From: Fuscovulum sp. | GTDB taxonomy: Bacteria; Pseudomonadota; Alphaproteobacteria; Rhodobacterales; Rhodobacteraceae | Reading direction: 5' to 3' | NCBI GenBank assembly: GCA_035192965.1 | Contig: CP136571.1 | Coordinates: 1,074,501 to 1,138,500 of the forward strand | Length of the DNA: 64,000 nt | Shown here: in pieces, positions 49,933-58,101 of the stretch | How positions within the stretch are numbered: the stretch's first letter is position 1 | How the letters are laid out: the number at the start of each line of letters is the position of its first letter | Translations under genes and position numbers: made by a program | Notes under the pieces: generated by a model | Database searches by the model: none | What the model was told of the DNA's origin: nothing | The model's input: only the letters and a program-made list of their open reading frames with translations

Positions 49933-52395
49933 TCAGGCATTGATGGCACCCCGGTTGCGGCGGATCACGTTCAGGATCGCCCGTTCGCCAGAGGGCGTGG
50001 CGAGGTAGTCGCCGACGACGGACGGGTCGAGCACGTTGATGATCCGCGTCGACATGGAGGCGGCCGCAGTTGCACCATCGCCATTCATCTCGACACCAAG
50101 ACGGCCACCCTTGCCGCGGCGTAGGGGCAGAATGGCCTCGGGGCCTGCCTCGCCCATGAGGCCTACGCCCTTCGCGAAGGGAAACACTGTTGGCCGGTTC
50201 ACCACACCACCCCGTGCGAAGGCGGTCAGTTCCGCGCCACCTGCAAAGACCCCGCCCTTGGCAAAACCAAAAAGGCTGCCGAAGAACCCGCCGCCGCCCG
50301 AGAAGGCGTTGATCAGCGCGTTCTCGATCGGCTTGAAGGCCAGATCGATCAACCGCGTGGCGAGGTTCTGTGCGATCCGCGAAATCGCCCCGGCGAATGT
50401 CTCCCAGGTGAACTCGCCCGAAGTCAGGGCTTCCTTGATCGGACCGGTGATGTCCTGCGCGAGGCCTTGGGCGATCTCGCGGGACTTCTCCTGCGCCTTG
50501 CGCACCGCCTCGGCCGTGGCCTCCCAGGCGTTCTTTGCGGCATCGGCCCCCTCACGCAGCGCGTTGCCCGCGCCGCGCCCCGAACTGCCTGCGGCTTCCG
50601 CAGCGTCGCCTGCCCCCTGAAGGGCGGTCCCGAGGCCGGTTGCCGCCGTTTCTGCATCCTCGAGCCCTGCCGCTGCCTCGGTGCCGGAAGCCGAGACGGC
50701 GTTCCGCAGAGCCGCGACAGTCTGCAGGGGCGCGGTGGCGGCCGTCGCCACTCCACCCATCATGTCGCGCAGCTTTGCTGCTTCGCCCCGTGCCGCTTCA
50801 GCTGCTGCCGTCAGGCCAAGATCAGGCGGCGAAATGGGATCGCTGTTGAACGCTGCCTCGAAGGCCGCCCGCGCCTCGGCTCCAGCATTGGCCGCAGCCC
50901 CCTCGAACGGGTTCTCGATTCCGCCCAGTTCGATGGTGCCGATCAGCGGCACCCGCTTCTCGACGCCCAGCACATCGAGACCGGCATTGATGCCTTCGAG
51001 AAAGCCGTTGATCCGGGCCGCTACCCCGTTCAGCATGGCCTCGACGCCGCCGATCAGCGCGTTGGCCGCGCCATAGGCGAACTCGCCAATGGTGGCAGGC
51101 AGCGCCGACCAGAGCACCTTCACCGCCTCCATCGCCCCCTGAAACGTATTCAGCGTCGCATTGCCGAAGCCCACCACCGCCTCGAGGCCGGTCTGCAAGG
51201 CGGCGGTGATGCCTGCGCTGATCTCGGCCCAGCCCGCCATGATCGAGAGACCCAGCGCCACCATGCCGAGCTTCATGCGGTCCCAGACCTCCCGGGCCAC
51301 GTCGCCCAGAAGGCCCAGCGCGGCCCCAACGCTGCCCGTGCCCTGCACCAGCCGCCCAAACTGGAAGATCAACTCGCCCACGCCGACGATCAGTGCCCCG
51401 ATGCCGGTGCGGATCAGCGCGCCGCGCAAAACGACAAGGGCCGTCGCGAGGCCTCGGACAGAGAGCGCTGCGGCGGCCAGCCCAGCCACCCAGCGCCCGG
51501 CCATGACGCCCACGAAAGCCGCGGCATAAGAGGCCATCCGCCCCAGGTTCTCGCCCAGCGCATCGAGGGCCGTGCGCAGCGCGCCACCTTCGGAGGCAAG
51601 GGTCACGAAGGCCTCAGCCAGCCACGTCACAGCAGGTGCCACAGCCACTGCGATCTGGTTGCGGATGCCGTCGAAGACCATGCCAAGACTGCCCAGCGCG
51701 ATCTGGGTCTGGCGGAGCGAGGACAGCGCCTCGCCGTCGAGGATTGCCCCGACCGAGCGGGCCTGGTCGCCGAAGCGGGTCATCTCGGCCCCGCCATCGC
51801 GCAGGAGTGGCAGAAGGCGGGTGGCGTCCGAGGCCATGGCCTCGAGGTAGAAGGTCATCTCCTGCTGGCTGAGCCCGGCCTTCTCGAGCGAGGTCACATA
51901 GAGCTGCAGGGCTTCCGGCCCCGAGAGGCGGGCGAACTCGTCAGCCGTGACGCCCACGCGCGGGGCGATCTGTTCGAAGAAGTCCTTCATCGGACCGCCA
52001 CCGGTCTGAAGGAAATCCCCTACCCGGTCGTTCACGTCCTTCAGGATGTCGGCCAGCTTCTCCTGTTCGACCCCGACCGTGCGCGCCCCGGCCGCCCAGC
52101 GCTGGAAGCTCTCGGGCGTCGCATTGGCCACTTGCGCGAATTGCCGGATCTGGTCGGCACTCTGGGCCGCGTTGCGCACGATGATCCCGAGCCCAGTGGT
52201 GGCGGCGGAGGCGGCCGCAGCCATGGCGATCCCGGCCCGGCGTGCAAAGGCGGCAAGCCGGGTGTTCGCGGCCTCCATCTCGCGCGACAGACGGCTGAAG
52301 CCGCGCGTTCCGGCCTCGCCGATCCCTTCCAGCTCGGCGCGGACCTGGCGACCGCCCACAGCCGCGAGGCGGACGGAAACGCGCTTCTCAGCCAT
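49933..52395 (-). CDS. Phage tail tape-measure protein
   Basis: 820 residues. Sets tail length in siphophages. N-terminal domain of lambda-like tape measures (VRLAAVGGRQVRAELEGIGEAG), long helical Ala/Glu-rich stretches, hydrophobic segments in the centre (about 280-400), and the typical C-terminus GYRD-free ending IINVLDPSVVGDYLATPSGE. Starts at ATG 52395, overlapping the frameshifted GT extension by eight bases. At roughly 3.1 residues per 0.5 nm the tail would be around 120 nm if full length is used. Confidence 0.88.
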   Translation of the reverse strand: MAEKRVSVRLAAVGGRQVRAELEGIGEAGTRGFSRLSREMEAANTRLAAFARRAGIAMAAAASAATTGLGIIVRNAAQSADQIRQFAQVANATPESFQRWAAGARTVGVEQEKLADILKDVNDRVGDFLQTGGGPMKDFFEQIAPRVGVTADEFARLSGPEALQLYVTSLEKAGLSQQEMTFYLEAMASDATRLLPLLRDGGAEMTRFGDQARSVGAILDGEALSSLRQTQIALGSLGMVFDGIRNQIAVAVAPAVTWLAEAFVTLASEGGALRTALDALGENLGRMASYAAAFVGVMAGRWVAGLAAAALSVRGLATALVVLRGALIRTGIGALIVGVGELIFQFGRLVQGTGSVGAALGLLGDVAREVWDRMKLGMVALGLSIMAGWAEISAGITAALQTGLEAVVGFGNATLNTFQGAMEAVKVLWSALPATIGEFAYGAANALIGGVEAMLNGVAARINGFLEGINAGLDVLGVEKRVPLIGTIELGGIENPFEGAAANAGAEARAAFEAAFNSDPISPPDLGLTAAAEAARGEAAKLRDMMGGVATAATAPLQTVAALRNAVSASGTEAAAGLEDAETAATGLGTALQGAGDAAEAAGSSGRGAGNALREGADAAKNAWEATAEAVRKAQEKSREIAQGLAQDITGPIKEALTSGEFTWETFAGAISRIAQNLATRLIDLAFKPIENALINAFSGGGGFFGSLFGFAKGGVFAGGAELTAFARGGVVNRPTVFPFAKGVGLMGEAGPEAILPLRRGKGGRLGVEMNGDGATAAASMSTRIINVLDPSVVGDYLATPSGERAILNVIRRNRGAINA

Positions 52396-52717
52396 CGCGG
52401 CGACCTTCTCTCTCTTCGTTCAGGTTGCGCACCATGGCGGCTTCGATCACTGGCAGGAGTTCGACGACGGCGCGCGGGGAAATGCCCATGGCGGCGGCCA
52501 TGGCCAGTGCGGCCGTCATGTCCCATCCGAGGACAGCACCGGGAATGGCCCGGATCTGGCCGCCCATGCGCTGCGCCAGATCCCAGACTTGCCAGCCCTC
52601 ATGGCTCAGGGGCGCATTCAGGATTTGCGGGCAGTCCGGGCAGCGCCCTTCGCAGGCCTGGCAGTAACCGTCGCCCCCGCCGAAGACCCAAGTTGCGAGG
52701 GCGCCGAGACGTTTTTT
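52388..52717 (-). CDS. GT extension of the tail assembly chaperone (via -1 frameshift)
   Basis: Frame open from the slippery site at 52717-52711 to the TGA at 52388-52390, without its own good start. After slippage it adds 107 residues: RLGALATWVFGGGDGYC, a zinc-type cluster C-x2-C-x3-C-x2-C (CQACEGRCPDC), WQVWDLAQRMGGQIRAIPG and a helical end NLNEEREGRRDG. The fusion with the first 115 residues of the G protein would be 222 residues. The lambda G/GT pair is made the same way, from a gene at this position before the tape measure. Confidence 0.82.
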   Translation of the reverse strand, partial: KKRLGALATWVFGGGDGYCQACEGRCPDCPQILNAPLSHEGWQVWDLAQRMGGQIRAIPGAVLGWDMTAALAMAAAMGISPRAVVELLPVIEAAMVRNLNEEREGRRDG

Positions 52718-53055
52718 TCCGCCTCGAGCTCCAGACCCTTGGCGACATAGGCCGTCTGGAACTTCTCGAAGATCGGCCAGAGATCAAGAAGCGCGTCGAT
52801 GGCCTCAGGGCTGACGGGGATCGGGGCACCGTCCGCGTCGCCCACACCCTCCCAATCGACAATGGCGCGGGTGGCGATGGCCTTGGCGAAAATGACCGCG
52901 ATACTGTCATCAGGCGTGCCGGGCGCGATGGCGCGCACGGTTTGGTCGGTGCGGGCGGCGACCATGATGGCCGTGGTCAGGGGCTCGACCTTGACGCGGA
53001 CGCCCAGCGAGAGGTCCAGCCACTCAGCCTCACGGGCGAGGTTCAGGCGCAGCAT
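52618..53055 (-). CDS. Tail assembly chaperone, G-like product
   Basis: 145 residues from ATG 53055, two bases after the tail tube stop. N-terminal LNLAREAEWLDLSLGVRVKVEPL and a helical body. The 3' region contains the heptamer A_AAA_AAC (52717-52711), in phase for -1 frameshifting after GCG GA. Terminating in the zero frame yields this protein; slipping yields the GT fusion. Tail assembly chaperones coat the tape measure before the tube assembles. Confidence 0.82.
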   Translation of the reverse strand: MLRLNLAREAEWLDLSLGVRVKVEPLTTAIMVAARTDQTVRAIAPGTPDDSIAVIFAKAIATRAIVDWEGVGDADGAPIPVSPEAIDALLDLWPIFEKFQTAYVAKGLELEAEKNVSAPSQLGSSAGATVTARPAKGAARTARKS

Positions 53056-53057
53056 GC

Positions 53058-54002
53058 TTAATACTCCTCGATGTCGTTGACGAGCGTGGCGGTGCACATA
53101 CGGCCCAGCGTGGCGTCGCGTGCGGCCTGCCAGTCGAAAGTGGCCTGGATGCCCTGCGGCCCGGAAATCTCGATCCGGGGGCGCGGCAGATAGACGGCAT
53201 GTGCCGTGAAGCTGAAGCTCTCGCCTGATGGCAGGCTATAGGCGAAGGTCAGTGCGCAGGGATCTCCCGCGATGGCCTGGTTGACCAGCATCTGATCGGC
53301 GAAGCGCACCTCGATCTTCCCGGTCAGCGCGGCAATGGACGGGTCCGCTCCGTCGATCCGGCCATCCGAGCGGATCGTCTCCACACGGTCGAGGTTGTTG
53401 GCATAGGTGATCTCGGCCGAGATGATGTTTCCGAGCGGCTGGCCGTTGCGCGTGATCGCCCCGTTGAAATGGCCGAAGCGCTGGAGGTCGAGGTCAGTTA
53501 GCGTGCCTGCGGCCGACGTGGTGGCGATGGCTTCGCCTTGTGCCACGAGGCTTGCCGTCGCGGTGAGCAGCCCGGACCGCTGCATCTGCCAGCTGAGGCT
53601 GTCGAGCACGCAGCCCGAGTACATGGCATAGCGCGGCACCTCCGGCATGCCGGTCTCGATGGACATCGACGGCAAGGACCAGGCGCCGGAGCGAAACTCG
53701 TGGGTGAATGGCCCCGGTGCAGCACCGGCCGTCACCGGCGTTCCGAACGCCGCCTTCAGCCAGAAGCCGAAGGCCGCCGCGTCGATCGGCACGACCACAT
53801 TGCCGTCCGCCGTTACCGCGTCCTTGATCGGAGCCAGCGGGTCGCGGCCGTAACCAAGCAGTTCGCTGTTCAGCAGCGGCTGTTCCGATCCCAGCGTGGT
53901 GCTGGCGAACGGCATCTTCGTGAAGCCGCCCGAGGGCGGGGTGCCGTAAGTGGTCTCGAACGCAAGCGCAATCTGCGCCCGCGCGCCTTGCGCACGTGCC
54001 AT
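53058..54002 (-). CDS. Phage tail tube (major tail) protein
   Basis: 314 residues from ATG 54002 (AAGGATC upstream). Begins RAQGARAQIALAFETTYGTPP, typical of tail tube proteins of this prophage group, with FTKMPFASTTLGSEQ and a beta-rich body. It polymerises into the siphophage tail tube. Followed by the chaperone pair and tape measure in the order normal for lambda-like phages. A longer upstream frame overlaps the divergent SNase region and is rejected. Confidence 0.85.
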   Translation of the reverse strand: MARAQGARAQIALAFETTYGTPPSGGFTKMPFASTTLGSEQPLLNSELLGYGRDPLAPIKDAVTADGNVVVPIDAAAFGFWLKAAFGTPVTAGAAPGPFTHEFRSGAWSLPSMSIETGMPEVPRYAMYSGCVLDSLSWQMQRSGLLTATASLVAQGEAIATTSAAGTLTDLDLQRFGHFNGAITRNGQPLGNIISAEITYANNLDRVETIRSDGRIDGADPSIAALTGKIEVRFADQMLVNQAIAGDPCALTFAYSLPSGESFSFTAHAVYLPRPRIEISGPQGIQATFDWQAARDATLGRMCTATLVNDIEEY

Positions 54003-54076
54003 GGAAAGATCCTTTTCTTCCTTGATTTGTCGAAGGTTGACTTGCAGCAGTGCCGCTTCTCGGGTCTGCTGCCGCA

Positions 54077-54517
54077 ATGATTGGAAGGTTTATCATTCGC
54101 CGCGTCACCCTCCCGTTCCGCCGCGCACAGCTTTTGGCGATCGCTCTCGCGATTGCTGCGGCCCTCGTCGGCGAGCCCGAGGCGCATGCGCAGTCGTCCG
54201 ATACGCTCGAGGCAAAGGTCAGCAAGGTTCTAGACGGAGACACCTTTACGCTCAGCGGTGAATCCCGCCGGATCAGGATCTGGGGCCTTGATGCACCGGA
54301 ATGGAATCACCAAGGCGGTGCGGCGGCCACGGCCACACTGCGCGGCCTCATCTCCGGCACGCGCTTGCGCTGCGCCGTTCTCGACATCGACCGGTACGGT
54401 CGCCTCGTCGCCCAGTGTTTCCTGCCTGATGGCCGTGACATCGCCGAAGAAATGATCCGCTCCGGTGCGGCCGGTGAATACTGTCGCTATTCCGGCGGTT
54501 TCTACGGAACCTGCTGA
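54077..54517 (+). CDS. Secreted thermonuclease-like (SNase) protein
   Basis: 146 residues from ATG 54077 (a GTG at 54050 is possible). N-terminal basic and hydrophobic signal (RAQLLAIALAIAAALVGEPEAHAQ, in part), then an SNase OB-fold with VSKVLDGDTFTLSGESRRIRIWGLDAPEW: the DGDT calcium motif, catalytic Arg and Glu (RIRIWGLDAPE), and second Arg in DRYGRLVAQC. It cleaves DNA/RNA with Ca2+. Encoded opposite to the tail genes, divergent from the tail tube, so it is a moron. The C-terminus ends soon after GEYCRYSGGFYGTC. Confidence 0.8.
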   Translation: MIGRFIIRRVTLPFRRAQLLAIALAIAAALVGEPEAHAQSSDTLEAKVSKVLDGDTFTLSGESRRIRIWGLDAPEWNHQGGAAATATLRGLISGTRLRCAVLDIDRYGRLVAQCFLPDGRDIAEEMIRSGAAGEYCRYSGGFYGTC

Positions 54518-54561
54518 GCGGGCATAGCAGAGATCATACCATCGCGAGGAACTGCCGGAGC

Positions 54562-54765
54562 ATGATCGAAGGTCTCTTCTTTCTGATTGTCGGGCTGGCG
54601 GCCCTCTACATAGCTCTTTGGCTGTTCATCCTGCTGCCTGCCAGGATGGCAGAAGCGAGGGGACGCAGTGCCATCGGCTGGGTTCTGGTGAGCCTTTTCT
54701 TTTCACCTATTCTGGCAGTTCTTCTGCTGTGGGTGCTGGGCGACGCCTCTGACCGCAATGCCTGA
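54562..54765 (+). CDS. Small two-helix membrane protein
   Basis: 67 residues: two membrane helices (LFFLIVGLAALYIALWLFIL and IGWVLVSLFFSPILAVLLLW) joined by a basic loop (ARMAEARGRSA). 44 bases after the SNase on the same strand, so probably cotranscribed cargo. No family assigned. It could be an exclusion or immunity-type membrane protein. Confidence 0.6.
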   Translation: MIEGLFFLIVGLAALYIALWLFILLPARMAEARGRSAIGWVLVSLFFSPILAVLLLWVLGDASDRNA

Positions 54766-54828
54766 CCGAATTCTACGCTGATCACAGTCCGGTCTTGGCT
54801 CGACGCGTCCCATTCGGCGGCATGGGCA

Positions 54829-55248
54829 TCAAGCCAGCGGATCGGCCGTGGAATAGTGTAAGATGACGGGTATCACCGCCGCCTTCAGGCTGGTGGCGCC
54901 TTCGACCGGCAGATCGACCGGGCGCGGGGCTTCGGCCTCGATCCAGTCGCAAAGGCCACCCAGCGTCCGGTCTGCGGTGATCGCAGCACCAATGCTGGCG
55001 GTCAGCGTGTCGAAGGCGGTGTCACGGGCAGCCCCCTGCACGACCGCCTCGATCTCGGCTCGGTGCTGGTAGTGGTAGCGCAACGGCGAGAGCGTGACCT
55101 CGGGCTCCCCCGGCTCGCCGTCGCGCAGGATCAGGAGGCCTGCGGCAGGCACCCGTTCGGGCAGCACGTCACCACGCAGGGCGGTCGCGGGCAAGGCCGA
55201 AAGCCGCGCATGCAGCGCGGCGAGGATGGTTTCGCGGAGTGTGGGCAT
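54829..55248 (-). CDS. Phage tail terminator-like protein
   Basis: 139 residues beginning MPTLRETILAALHARLSALP, with LSPLRYHYQHRAEIEAVVQG. This pattern and length are characteristic of the tail terminator/tail completion proteins of lambda-like alphaproteobacterial prophages. It is separated from the tail tube by the plus-strand cargo genes and from DUF6441 by the XRE/PIN cargo, although these structural genes are normally contiguous. Confidence 0.7.
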   Translation of the reverse strand: MPTLRETILAALHARLSALPATALRGDVLPERVPAAGLLILRDGEPGEPEVTLSPLRYHYQHRAEIEAVVQGAARDTAFDTLTASIGAAITADRTLGGLCDWIEAEAPRPVDLPVEGATSLKAAVIPVILHYSTADPLA

Positions 55249-55282
55249 GTATCCGCCTTGTTTACGTGAGCGGTGTGCAGGG

Positions 55283-55810
55283 TCAGAAAAGGTCCCTGAA
55301 GCTCCCGATCTTCAATCTGAATCGGTGGTTCGTCGCCCAGTCGTCCTTCATGGCGTCAGCGGCCTCTACACTCAGCAAACCTTCAACGATCATTTGTCTT
55401 GTCAAGTCGACGGTGCCGAGGACGACCAAGCCATCGCTCATGCGGCGGGCTTCATTCGCAGCACGCCTGTCGTCCAGCGCTACGCCGGCCCCAATCGACA
55501 CCGCATGTGCGATCGTCGCGCTTTCGCCGATACCCAGGCGCTGTGTGCCAGTAAGCTGCCCAAACATCTCCAACGCTGCATCGCTCTCCACGCGGCAAAC
55601 TTCACAGCATCCTGCGGCAATAGCAGCTTCGAACCGCGCCAACTGGTCCCCATAGACCTCAGTGATTTCCCCAACGGCATGGTCTGTCACCAGGAACTGC
55701 GGCGAAAGGTTCCGGATCAGATCCATCCGGTCGATCCGAAGGAAGTTCACCAGCACGGAGGTGTCTGTGACGAGGACAACGGGTGGAGGAACCAGCATGT
55801 TGGACGTCAC
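55283..55810 (-). CDS. PIN-domain nuclease-like protein
   Basis: 175 residues with PIN motifs: first acidic VTDTSVLVNFLR (Asp about 15), central glutamate in RLGIGESATIAHA, and ALDDRRAANEA with the third acidic pair. PIN proteins are Mg2+-dependent ribonucleases, commonly toxins. Its start overlaps the stop of the XRE-ImmA gene by four bases, giving the order regulator-protease then nuclease. This resembles a toxin-antitoxin or abortive-infection module carried as phage cargo. Confidence 0.8.
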   Translation of the reverse strand: MTSNMLVPPPVVLVTDTSVLVNFLRIDRMDLIRNLSPQFLVTDHAVGEITEVYGDQLARFEAAIAAGCCEVCRVESDAALEMFGQLTGTQRLGIGESATIAHAVSIGAGVALDDRRAANEARRMSDGLVVLGTVDLTRQMIVEGLLSVEAADAMKDDWATNHRFRLKIGSFRDLF

Positions 55811-57048
55811 TCAGCTCGCGCTGCCTCGGCAAGTTCGAGCAGCTTACGGCCGTCGACACCGATGGTCATGCCCACATCGAGAAGGCGTCCTCGCGAAATC
55901 TCACCCAGCCGATAAGCCTCAAGGGCGAGGTGAGCCACGCGGCTCCGAAGCTCTCGGGTTCCTCTCTTGTTGCTGACTGGCGCCTCAATATCCTCGAAGA
56001 GGTCCAAGGCCCGCAGGTAGTCTTTTCCCGCTTCCTCCTGCTCGGGAGACAACAGAAGGTCGCTTTCGGGCTGATTGATGTGGCGCAGGCTCTTCAGTCG
56101 ATAAACCGCCGCCTGGTAGCTTGCCCCGAACCTGTGCGCGATAAACGCGACGTCTTGAAAGCCGATCGTCTGGGAGCGAGGTGCCGGACGCAGCTGGCCC
56201 TGTATGCTTCCACCGGTCGCCACATCAAAGACGATCTGATCGGTACGTGAAGGCTGACCCTTGCCGAGCTGTCGCAGCTCTTCCTCGAGCCCGGCCTCGG
56301 GAAGCAGGAAGGCTGCGGCGAAAGCGTTCGCGCGCTGTTCTATCCGCTCGCGACTGTTGTCGGCGCTGCTCACGCCAACCACACGGTCGCGATCAAGGAG
56401 GGCATGCGCATACTCATGCGCCAGTGAGAAACGCTGGCGCGCGCGCACATGCGCCGCATTTACGAGCACTGCCATGCCAATGCTCGGATGATGCAGGAAC
56501 AATCCTGACATGGTGTGAGGAAGATCCACCACCGATGCCCAGATCCCCTGATCGCCCAGCAATCCTGCCATGTCGGCAATCGGAGCGCTACCAAGTTCGA
56601 GGCGCCTCCGTTCCTGTTCAGCGACACGCTCGCCCTGAGCGACAGCTTCCCCGGTCGATCTTGGTACCGGCTCACGGTACGCAGGCGGCCCATCGCGCTC
56701 TTCACGCCCGAGCAACTCTTCCAAACTGACGCCTTCGCGGCAGATCTGCACGCAGCGGTCTACCTCGATCCGGATTTCCGGAGTCGCATCGATACCCGGC
56801 GCAATCCGATGCAGCGCCACTACGACATCTTCATCAGCGTCCGGGACGTCTGCGAGAAACCATCTGACCGGCCGACGATAGAGGTCCGCCATTCGCGCAA
56901 GTTCCATGGTGGACACCGCGCGGTTGCCTCCTTCGATTTGCGTGACAGCGGTACGGGGAAGACCGAGTGCTTCAGCCGCTGCACCCTGGCTGATTGATGC
57001 GAGTTCTCGTGCCTCCCTTAGTCGGCGGGATAATTCGATGCGATTCAT
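55807..57048 (-). CDS. XRE helix-turn-helix / ImmA-IrrE metallopeptidase
   Basis: 413 residues from ATG 57048 with GAGGAA upstream. N-terminal Cro/C1 helix-turn-helix (LREARELASISQGAAAEALGLPRTAVTQIEGG, split), then a central ImmA/IrrE zinc-peptidase with HEYAHALL (about 228-235). ImmA-type proteases inactivate phage or element repressors. Combined with HTH they act as antitoxin-like regulators. Starts further upstream (57102, 57069) conflict with the promoter at 57129-57101. Coupled to the PIN gene. Confidence 0.82.
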   Translation of the reverse strand: MNRIELSRRLREARELASISQGAAAEALGLPRTAVTQIEGGNRAVSTMELARMADLYRRPVRWFLADVPDADEDVVVALHRIAPGIDATPEIRIEVDRCVQICREGVSLEELLGREERDGPPAYREPVPRSTGEAVAQGERVAEQERRRLELGSAPIADMAGLLGDQGIWASVVDLPHTMSGLFLHHPSIGMAVLVNAAHVRARQRFSLAHEYAHALLDRDRVVGVSSADNSRERIEQRANAFAAAFLLPEAGLEEELRQLGKGQPSRTDQIVFDVATGGSIQGQLRPAPRSQTIGFQDVAFIAHRFGASYQAAVYRLKSLRHINQPESDLLLSPEQEEAGKDYLRALDLFEDIEAPVSNKRGTRELRSRVAHLALEAYRLGEISRGRLLDVGMTIGVDGRKLLELAEAARAE

Positions 57049-57100
57049 GACGGGTTCCTCGGTGTGCATGTCGGGCTTCTCCCGGCCCCTGCATGGGTAC

Positions 57101-57146
57101 AAGATAGGCCGTTAGAACTATAACGTCAAATTCTTACTTGAACGTT
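57101..57146 (-). promoter_or_regulatory. Promoter and operator of the XRE-ImmA/PIN unit
   Basis: On the minus strand: -35 TTGACG (57129-57124), 17-base spacer, -10 TATCTT (57106-57101). The -35 lies in an imperfect inverted repeat AACGTCAA / TTGAACGTT (57122-57129, 57138-57146). This suggests autorepression by the helix-turn-helix protein. Confidence 0.6.
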
Positions 57147-57197
57147 CGATTGCCGCACACCACATCGTCACCATGCCACCGAAAGGAGGTGATGGAC

Positions 57198-57422
57198 ATG
57201 GCAGGCAAGAACCAGCACGTGGTTCGACGCGCGGACGGCTGGGCTGTCCTTGGCGCTGGTAACAGCCGCGATACGGCGCGGTATGGCACTCAGGCCGAGG
57301 CAATCAATCGGGCCACCGAAATTGCACGTAACCAGCAAAGCGAAGTGCTTATCCACGGGCGTGACGGTCGGATCCGTGAGCGTAACAGCTACGGAAACGA
57401 TCCGTTCCCGCCGCGCGGCTGA
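57198..57422 (+). CDS. DUF2188 protein
   Basis: 74 residues from ATG 57198, eight bases after a perfect AAGGAGG. It begins GKNQHVVRRADGWAVLGAGN and ends with EVLIHGRDGRIRERNSYGNDPFPP, the DUF2188 pattern. Small stand-alone proteins of this family occur beside mobile elements; function unknown. Divergent from the XRE gene and ended by a strong hairpin. Cargo. Confidence 0.8.
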   Translation: MAGKNQHVVRRADGWAVLGAGNSRDTARYGTQAEAINRATEIARNQQSEVLIHGRDGRIRERNSYGNDPFPPRG

Positions 57423-57427
57423 GAATG

Positions 57428-57456
57428 GCGCGGAGGACCAACATGGCCCTCCGCGC
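57428..57456 (+). terminator. Hairpin between DUF2188 and DUF6441 genes
   Basis: Perfect nine-base-pair stem GCGCGGAGG/CCTCCGCGC with an 11-base loop, in the gap between convergent genes. Can serve both strands. Confidence 0.6.
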
Positions 57457-57466
57457 TCCCCTCGCT

Positions 57467-58096
57467 TCAAAGCCGCCCCTCCACCCAGTTCGCCACGATC
57501 AGCCCCGGCACCGCGTCATGCGCCTGAGCCGCATCCCGTGCCAGGTCCAGCCGCTTCGGCAGCTTGACCTGCGGCACCAGCAGGAAGATCGGTGCGGTGA
57601 CCAGGCCCCGGCCGGTCTTCGACCGTGACGCCACGGCCCGACCCTTCGTGTTCAACCGCCCCTCGGCCACCAACAGGCTCGGGCCCCAGCGGCGATAGAT
57701 GAACTGCAGGCGCAGCCCGCTGCGTCGTTCCCATTCGCCCGGGGTGATCCGGCCACCACGCGTGGATTTACCTGCGGCGGGCGTGGGGATCGCCAGCCAG
57801 AAGCCGTTCTTCGACCGGATCAACGGGCCGGTGTCATGGGCACCGACGATGACGGGGGCGTTGGACCAGACCATGGCCGCCGCGTTGAGGCTGGGCGTGG
57901 CCTTCGGAAACTGTTCTGACCGGATGGTACGGGCAAGCCGGGCCCCGAGCCCTGCGCCGGTGATCTGCAGCCGCCAGGAACTCTTCAGCCCGGTCCCGGC
58001 TTCGCGGATTGCGGCGGACACCGCGCGCTCGCCTGCCGCGACCTCGGCCGCCATCATAGCGACGATGTCGGGATCGATGTCGAGCTTCAGCTTCAT
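57467..58096 (-). CDS. Phage structural protein, DUF6441-like
   Basis: 209 residues from ATG 58096. Opens MKLKLDIDPDIVAMMAAEVA, with GLKSSWRLQITGAGLGARLARTIRSE (in part) and a C-terminal WVEGRL. The sequence matches the pattern of DUF6441 proteins found after the head-tail adaptor in Rhodobacterales prophages, probably a tail completion or neck component. Confidence is moderate because the family is defined only by position. Confidence 0.62.
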   Translation of the reverse strand: MKLKLDIDPDIVAMMAAEVAAGERAVSAAIREAGTGLKSSWRLQITGAGLGARLARTIRSEQFPKATPSLNAAAMVWSNAPVIVGAHDTGPLIRSKNGFWLAIPTPAAGKSTRGGRITPGEWERRSGLRLQFIYRRWGPSLLVAEGRLNTKGRAVASRSKTGRGLVTAPIFLLVPQVKLPKRLDLARDAAQAHDAVPGLIVANWVEGRL

Positions 58097-58101
58097 GGCG
58101 A

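Noticed and set aside
50467-53061. 864-codon open frame on the plus strand opposite the tape measure and chaperone genes
   Set aside because: Codon-phase shadow of the minus-strand genes; Arg/His/Gly-rich composition without motifs.
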